A DNA stretch of 64,000 nucleotides, taken from Brienomyrus brachyistius. Its lineage: Eukaryota > Chordata > Actinopteri > Osteoglossiformes > Mormyridae. This document shows positions 57,989 through 64,000 of this stretch, piece after piece; the first letter of the stretch is position 1, and each line of letters begins with the position of its first letter. The position numbers were made by a program, and so were the translations under genes. The DNA is taken from the NCBI RefSeq assembly GCF_023856365.1, contig NC_064540.1:27582474-27646473 (forward strand), in the 5' to 3' direction. The notes beneath the pieces are model-generated. The model was given only the letters and a program-made list of their open reading frames with translations. It was not told the origin of the DNA and searched no databases.

Positions 57989-58626
57989 CTAGTGAACTAG
58001 GTTAATAGTGACCTACAACCACCATTCCGCTGGGCATGCACACAGCACAAACACAATAGATTACAATATGTGGAGGGAGACTGAAGGCAACATGGCTACA
58101 GACAGTTTGCTAAAAGCAGACTTAAGCTTAAATGTAAGTGAATTAATAACGTTGCTGTGTTTGTATATGATAATTTCTCAGATATTTTTGGATTTTTAAA
58201 ATCTAAGACTTTGACTTGTGCAATGCATGTACAAAAGGTTAGGTTCTTCTAGATTTGAAAACTGGTTTGTCTCATTTACTGGCAAGAATCATTTCAAGAT
58301 CCAGTTCAAAAGAATGATTTGTTCATGAATCAGACATCAGCGACTTTCACTTGGATAGTTGTTTGCGTACAAGTAGTGTTTCTCACTAAGACCATGCCGG
58401 TTTGTAGTTCGTCTAGTGCTTTTCTCCCTGACTGAAAATCACACAAATACAAATGCTGTTCTCCATTGTGTCGGACTTGGGTACAAATATATCAGTTGCA
58501 CTAGTTTAATGGTGTGATATCATGTGTTATACAGGACACATTTAAGAACACATTGTATTTATAAAACTCACATTATGGTGGATTGATGTGTACCATTTAA
58601 ACAATCAGTGGTTCAGTGATGTTATT

Positions 58627-59638
58627 CTAGAGCTGCGTGGTATGACCAAAAATTTGTATCATGGTATTTTTCAAAGTTATGTCGGTTTCACGGTATGCGA
58701 CGTTGTTTTTTAATGGGACTGGGAGTTTACCTCATTTTACAGGACACATTTTTATTTTACGTTTTTGCATTGTTTCCACATTAACTATATTCTTTTATTA
58801 ATAGCCATTGCTCCTATCCGCTGCCTTAATTATAACATACGGCTAACATGTTTGTTGGCTAACTGCTGATAGATAAACGGCTAATGTTAAGGTGCGCACT
58901 AGCCAAGTTAACATTTTTGATAAGTGTTTAATAGTTCAGTTTCACTGGAACGCGAGCTTTACTGACCTCGCGGAATTTCTCATAAAGACCGGTATGCCAT
59001 TCTTTAAGTTGCTTCGCCAAGTTTGACATGCTAATTGACTTCTTGGCCACAACTTTGTAGCACTTTTTACATAGAGGCTTATCGACATCCTTAGCCTTTC
59101 CATGCTCGTCTGCAAAATCATTCCAAACGGCACTTTCGCGGTTTTTTTAATTATTATTAAAGCAGCTTGCGAAGTGCCTTCAACTGCAGCATATGCCAAG
59201 TTCGGCCAACTCAGTATGTGTGTTTTGCATGTGTTCAGCGGCTATTGAGAGGAGGGGAGGAGCTGCGCGAGTGGGTGAGTTTGCGTGCCTGCGCTGTAGT
59301 GGTGCTGTGGCAAATGAGGCGAAAACCGCATTGTTGGTATCAATAATGGTGAAAATGAGTATCTAATCAGATACAAATTTTTAATGTCAACTAATATTTG
59401 AGAATCGATTTTTTTGACAACTCCAGTGTCTCATTATTTTCAACTCCAGTGTCAGCTGTATCTTAGTGGTGCAGCAGTGAAAAAGGTCCCCCTTAAACAG
59501 TTTCCAGCTGCAGCTAGACCCTCTTGGGGGGCACTTTCCGAACGTTGTATAGGCTACTTAAATCGGTATTACGGTTTAAGAAAAATTCATATCATAACAA
59601 TAATAAAATCGGTTTTCGGTATACCGCCCAGCACTATG
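58627..59638 (-). mobile_element. hAT-like element with BED zinc-finger remnant
   Basis: The left end (AGAGCTGCGTGGTATGACC) and the complement of the right end (TAGTGCTGGGCGGTATACC) are imperfect inverted repeats. On the minus strand at about 59150-58960 a frame reads SAVWNDF, then PLCKKCYKVV, then NLAKQLKEWH. This is the W..F, C-x2-C and H pattern of the BED finger found at the start of hAT transposases. No catalytic domain remains. Confidence 0.6.
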
Positions 59639-59680
59639 TTATTCTACTGTAGATGTGTATGAGGCACTATGAAGGTACTA

Positions 59681-61046
59681 AACATTTTTGTACTTGCCAT
59701 TTTTTCAAGATCTAGTGCAATTTAAATGGTATGTCTATATATAAATATTAAATGTAACAAAAAATGTAACAAAGAGAACTTTGCTGCTTGTCTCATGCTA
59801 TTTTCATGCTATTTTGCGGCTGAGCGTGCATGTGGCTGAGAGTGCACTTCTGCAGCCAGACCCTTTTGACTTAGCGTGCTTCCATTGTTACCGCCTATTT
59901 CTATGCAGATGAGCATGGCTAATTTACATATACATTCTCAAAATTTAGAGTCTATATTTAACATTTATATTTATATTTAACATTTACACACGTGGACAAA
60001 ATTGTTGGTACCCTTCGGTCAATAAAAGAAAAACTCACAATGGTCACAGAAATAACTTTAATCTGACAAAAGTAATAATAAATAAAAATTCTATGAAATT
60101 TAACCAATGAAAGTCAGAATTGCTTTTCAACCATGCTTCAACAGAATTATTTAAAAAAATAAACTCATGGAACAGGCCTGGACAAAAATTATGGTTCCCC
60201 TAACTTAATATTTTGTTGCACAACCTTTTGAGGCAATTGCTGCAATCAAACGATTCCTGTAACTGTCAATGAGATTTCTGTACCTCTCAGCAGGTATTAC
60301 GGCCCACTCCTCATGAGCAAACTGCTCCAGTTGTCTCAGGTTTGAAGGGTGCCTTTTCCAGACGGCATGTTTCAGCTCCTTCCAAAGATGCTCAATAGGA
60401 TTGAGGTCAGAGCTCATAGAAGGCCACTTTAGAATAGTCCAATGTTTTCCTCTTACCCATTCTTGGGTGTTTTTAGCTGTGTGTTGTCATTGTCCTGTTG
60501 CAAGACCCATGACCTGACCCAAGACCCATGTTTCACAGTAGGGACAGTGTTCTTTTCTTGATATGCTTCATTTTTCCGTCTGTGAACATAGAGCATTGCC
60601 TCAAAAGATTGTGCGACAAAATATTAAGTTAGGGGTGCCATCATTTTTGTCCAGGCCTGTTCCATGAGTTTATTTTTTTTTATAATTCTGTTAAAGCATG
60701 GTTGAAAAGCAATTCTGACTTTCATTGGTTAAATTTAATAGAATTTTTATTTATTATTACTTTTGTCAGATTAAAGTTATTTCTGTGACCATTGTGAGTT
60801 TTTCTTTCATTGACTGAAGGTTACCAACAATTTTGTCCACGTGTGTATATTTACATTTAACAGTTATATTTAATATTTACATTTAATATTTATGTATGGA
60901 CATACCATTTATACTTACATATGATAAACAATTTTGAAAATAATCTATACAGCAAAAAAATCTGATGATCCACAACACCATTGACTTCTAGCTAAATGTC
61001 ATAAAATTGCACTAAATGTTGAAAAAGTGGCAAGTACAAAAATGTT
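59681..61046. mobile_element. Inverted-repeat element interrupted by a Tc1 insertion
   Basis: AACATTTTTGTACTTGCCAT on the left (59681-59700) matches the complement of the sequence ending at 61046, and the match resumes at AAATGGTATGTC (left about 59723, right about 60900). It looks like a larger MITE into which the Tc1-like element at 59987-60845 inserted. Confidence 0.5.
59987..60845 (-). mobile_element. Tc1-like element, internally deleted, long inverted repeats
   Basis: Flanked by TA, with ends CACACGTGGACAAAATTGTT and its complement. The inverted repeats are about 190-200 bases. On the minus strand 60417-60205 keeps the C-terminal transposase part (SSDLNPIEHLWKELKHAVW, ending CATKY), including the catalytic Glu. 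The N-terminal part is lost or scrambled. Confidence 0.85.
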
Positions 61047-61608
61047 CATTAGCTTTACAAATGGCGCCCCATAGATGTTTTTTTTTAAAAAAAAACAAAC
61101 TTTTTTGACTATTTAAACCGAACTAATATCTCCATGACTAACATCATGATCCCAATTGACTGTCAAAAACTTCTAAGCAGTGCCTTAAAAATTTGACGTG
61201 TCTTTCTTTACAATGGATCCAAATCACCAATCAGCCAGCATAGTGAATTGTAGACAATTAGAGTGATGGTGCACCTTTAAGCTTAGAGGTTTGATGCTTT
61301 CTGTTTTTGGGGAAAATTTGTCATTCTTTGATGGAGTCTTGATGAATTTTGATGGTATTATAGCCTTATTCAAGCTGCTCGGCAAATTTTACTATTGCAA
61401 ATATAAAAATGATCTACGACAAACTAAAAAGAGAAAAAAATCAGATTAAGCCAGGTTCACCCATCTTCACTCACACAAAGCTCATTTGCCATAGTGATAA
61501 TGATGATTCTTTCCTACAGGGATCCTTCAAAACTTCAGAATGACCGGGGGGACACTGCCATTCCTGCAGGTGAATCTCTTGTGTGTTTCTCCTGCTGCCT
61601 GAGTGGAG
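61047..61608. other. 5' flank of MST1R, no promoter resolved
   Basis: AT-rich sequence. A splice acceptor-like TTCCTGCAG ends at 61569, so an upstream non-coding exon is possible. Confidence 0.4.
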
Positions 61609-62805
61609 ATGGTTTACAGGGCTTTGCTTTGGGTGATGTGTATCCACACTTTTGTGGCCTCTGGTCCGCCAAGATGTCCCTCCACGTCCCCCCAGGACGT
61701 GGACTTCTCCATCAGGTATGTCCTGCCCCATTTCCAGGCAGAGGGCTCCATACAGAACATCGTGATTAATTCCCAGTTCCATGAGATTTACGTTGCCTCT
61801 CGGAATGTGATCGAGGCCGTAAATGTGACCCTGGGAAAATTATGGGAGTTTCGAACTGGTCCCGTGGGAAGCCCACAGTGCAGAGTTTGTTCCCTGTGCC
61901 ACATGGAGAGAGATCCGAGTCAGCCGGAGGACACGGACAATCAGGTCTTGCTGTTGGACATGTTTTACATGATTTTATATACATGTGGGAGCTCTCAGTA
62001 TGGTGTCTGTTATTTACATGAACTTATCAAGAACAAGCGCCCTGCTATTTCCAAGTGTATGTTTAGGAAAGAGTCCAACTCCCCCCACCACTGTCCAGAC
62101 TGTGTTGCCAGTCCCCTTGGCACAAAGGTTGCCATGGTGGAGGAGGGACAGACGGTGTATTTCTTTGTGGCTGCGACCGTCGACCGCAATATGACACAGA
62201 GTTATGGCAAGCAGTCCATATCCGTACGCCGGCCGCTAGCGACAGAGGATGGCTTCTACAGTGACATGCAGGGGCTGACGGTTCTGCCAGATCTTCGCTC
62301 CACATATCCCATTCGATACGTCTACAGCTTCTTCACACAGGAGTTTGTGTACTTCCTATCCGTGCAGCGTGAGAGTCCCTTCCAGGAGGGCTCACCGCTG
62401 CAGACCCGGCTGGCGCGGCTGCCTCGTACCGAGTGGGAGATGAAGCGTTACCGCGAGCTCGTGCTGGAATGCCGCTTCGAGCCCAAGCGGCGGCGCAAAC
62501 GAGGCAGCGATGAGGTCTTCCGGGACGTAGTGTACAACGTATTGCTGGCGGCCCACTTCGGAAAGGCTGGAAAAGAGCTGGCTGATGAGCTCGGCACCGA
62601 GGAGGAGGACGACATCTTGTATGGGGTGTTTGCCGTGACTAGTGAATCCGGGGAGTCTGAGCATGACTCCGCCCTCTGCGCCTTCCCTATGGATAACGTC
62701 AACATCGCCATCGACAAGGGAGTGGATGCATGCTGCACGTCCGGCCCCGAGCAGCTGTCCAGGGGCCTCTGCTACTTCCAGTCCTGTGAGAACTGCCCAC
62801 ATGAG
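61609..62805 (+). CDS. mst1r: MST1R (RON) receptor tyrosine kinase, first coding exon (399 codons), gene continues
   Basis: Receptor for macrophage-stimulating protein (MST1), of the MET family. ATG at 61609 opens a signal peptide ([16 protein letters not shown]). The Sema domain fills the exon: [18 protein letters not shown], the cysteine-rich [22 protein letters not shown], then [31 protein letters not shown] and [17 protein letters not shown] leads directly into the polybasic KRRRKR at residues 293-298. This is the position of the furin site that divides RON into alpha and beta chains. The exon ends in phase 0 at HE before GTGAGC. A single large 5' exon of about 1.2 kb is usual for MET and RON. 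The next exon is not found before 64,000, so the rest lies beyond the window. MON1A upstream gives conserved synteny. Confidence 0.92.
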
Positions 62806-62939
62806 GTGAGCCATCGTGGCCTAGTCTCCCCAAGGCTGCAGAAATTCATTTTTTCTCTAGTTGGTTGATGTCCTCCATAAACATTGAACACTATTTTTGT
62901 GTTTCTTTTCTGGGATTCTGGCCATAATGTGAAATGCAA

Positions 62940-63225
62940 AACCCATCCATCCATTTTCCAAACCGCTTATACTACTGGGTCGCGGCGGGTCCGGAGCCTA
63001 TCCCGGAAGCAATGGGCACGAGGCAGGGAACAACCCAGGATGGGGGGCCAACCCATCACAGCGCACACTCAGACACCATTCACTCACACATGCATTCCTA
63101 CGGGCAATTTAGTAAGTCCAATTAGCCTCAGCATGTCTTTGGACTGTGGGGGGAAACCGGAGTACCCGGAGGAAACCCCACGACGACATGGGGAGAAGAT
63201 GCAAACTCCGCACAAATGTGACCTT
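62940..63225 (-). mobile_element. SINE/L2-type dispersed repeat, minus strand
   Basis: Contains CATCCATCCATTTTCCAAAC, the reverse of the tail seen at 44236, then CGGGTCCGGAGCCTATCCC and the widely dispersed GGAGTACCCGGAGGAAACCC. Confidence 0.75.
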
Positions 63226-63699
63226 CCATGTATAATATTTGTAACATTCTTTGATTGTTTATAAACATTGCCGCCGATTTTTGTGCAGTAATTTTTAAAG
63301 CACAATGCCAAAAATCCTAGCCACTAGTGTAGCTACAGTAAACAGAATTAACTCATCCTGATGAGTTCATAAAAAGAGATGCAAACTCAGGAAGTTCTAC
63401 ATGCAAACTAGGCTGAAAGTGAAAATTCTGGAACAGGCTGGAACACTCGATTGCTGCGGAGGAGTTACACAAAAATGTATGAGCAGCAGCATTCCAGAGG
63501 AAGGTAGAGGAAGGATGTCATGTCAAAGGGGTCTGATTCAAAGTCTTGTTTACTGTTTCTTGGTCTAAAGTCCATGTTGTCATGGAATCTACTTTTGTTA
63601 TTATATTCTACTTATATAATCATAACTAATGTTAAATTCAGATAGATATCTTCTTTTCATGAAATACCTCAGAGTAAAATTTTACTGTATGCTATTTCT

Positions 63700-63880
63700 G
63701 GGATTTTGAATCCCTGTCCCGCTCTGTGTGTGAAGTTTGCATGTTCTCTGCGTGCATGACTGTTTGTCTTCTGCGTTCTTCGCAGTCCAAAAGCTTGTGG
63801 TTTGGTAAGATATTGGCTCTGAATTGCAAGTAGTGTGTGAATGTGTTCTGTGTGATGGACTGGCATACTGTCCAAGGTGT
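63700..63880 (+). mobile_element. Diverged repeat related to 62940-63225, plus strand
   Basis: GAAGTTTGCATGTTCTC, CGCAGTCCAAAAGCTTG and GTGTGATGGACTGGC follow the same repeat in the opposite orientation with more mutations. Confidence 0.6.
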
Positions 63881-64000
63881 ACTACTGCCTTGTGAGCTAC
63901 GGTGTATGGCAGTGTTTCCCAACCTTTTTTGAATTGTGTACCCCCTGAGAGATTTTCTCATACCACAAGTACCCCCTTTGTCAAATGTGTTGATGATTCA

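Larger units (their letters stand above)
62806..64000. other. MST1R intron 1, repeat-filled
   Basis: From the donor at 62806 to the window end I find no second exon. Content: minus-strand SINE/L2-type repeat (62940-63225), plus-strand related repeat (63700-63880) and a CAGTGTTTCCCAACC-type repeat start (63908 onward). Confidence 0.6.

Noticed and set aside
62884..63264. 126-codon ORF after the MST1R exon
   Set aside because: It runs through a dispersed SINE/L2-type repeat and has no receptor-like sequence.

Overview
This is eukaryotic DNA from a ray-finned fish, most likely a teleost. The evidence is spliced genes with GT-AG introns, a fish-type ZP3 egg-coat gene family, and dense fish-type repeats: tRNA-derived SINEs, Tc1-like elements, hAT MITEs and a CACTA/EnSpm element. 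It also carries the MON1A and MST1R genes in head-to-tail order, a pair that is adjacent in other vertebrates. The species cannot be read from the sequence.

Region 1 (1-26,096) is a tandem array of a unit of about 9.1-9.5 kb. It holds three almost identical copies of an intron-containing ZP3-like gene, with predicted proteins of 596, 544 and 682 residues. The copies differ mainly in the number of 13-14-residue GAPQV repeats coded by exon 1 (16, 12 and 22). Between the genes lies a recurrent transposon block of about 4.1 kb. It contains a retroelement-like insert with a small membrane-protein ORF, a decayed non-LTR retrotransposon tail and a SINE. The array enters the window from the left in mid-unit. 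On the right, near-identity stops at about 26,097. The next 860 bases are a diverged copy of the same flanks that lacks the transposon block, apparently an older duplicate with an empty insertion site.

Region 2 (27.9-35.2 kb) is a complete MON1A-type gene: a CpG-rich putative promoter and five coding exons giving 521 residues. Its introns hold a Tc1-like fragment, SINE pieces, hAT MITEs and a solo LTR with perfect 5-bp target duplications.

Region 3 (35.2-61.6 kb) is intergenic and made largely of transposons. The main item is a CACTA-like element of about 9.8 kb (41,574-51,402) with two genes on the minus strand. One is a Tnp2-type transposase broken by frameshifts and a stop. The other is an accessory gene of PB1/SAMD3-like type carrying two in-frame stops. 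Nested inside are a Tc1-like deletion derivative with long inverted repeats and an intact 188-codon ORF, a near-palindromic MITE, and a Penelope-type segment with hammerhead-ribozyme-like core motifs.

Region 4 (61.6-64.0 kb) is the large first coding exon of an MST1R (RON) receptor tyrosine kinase gene. It covers the signal peptide and most of the Sema domain with a polybasic furin site; the gene continues beyond the window.
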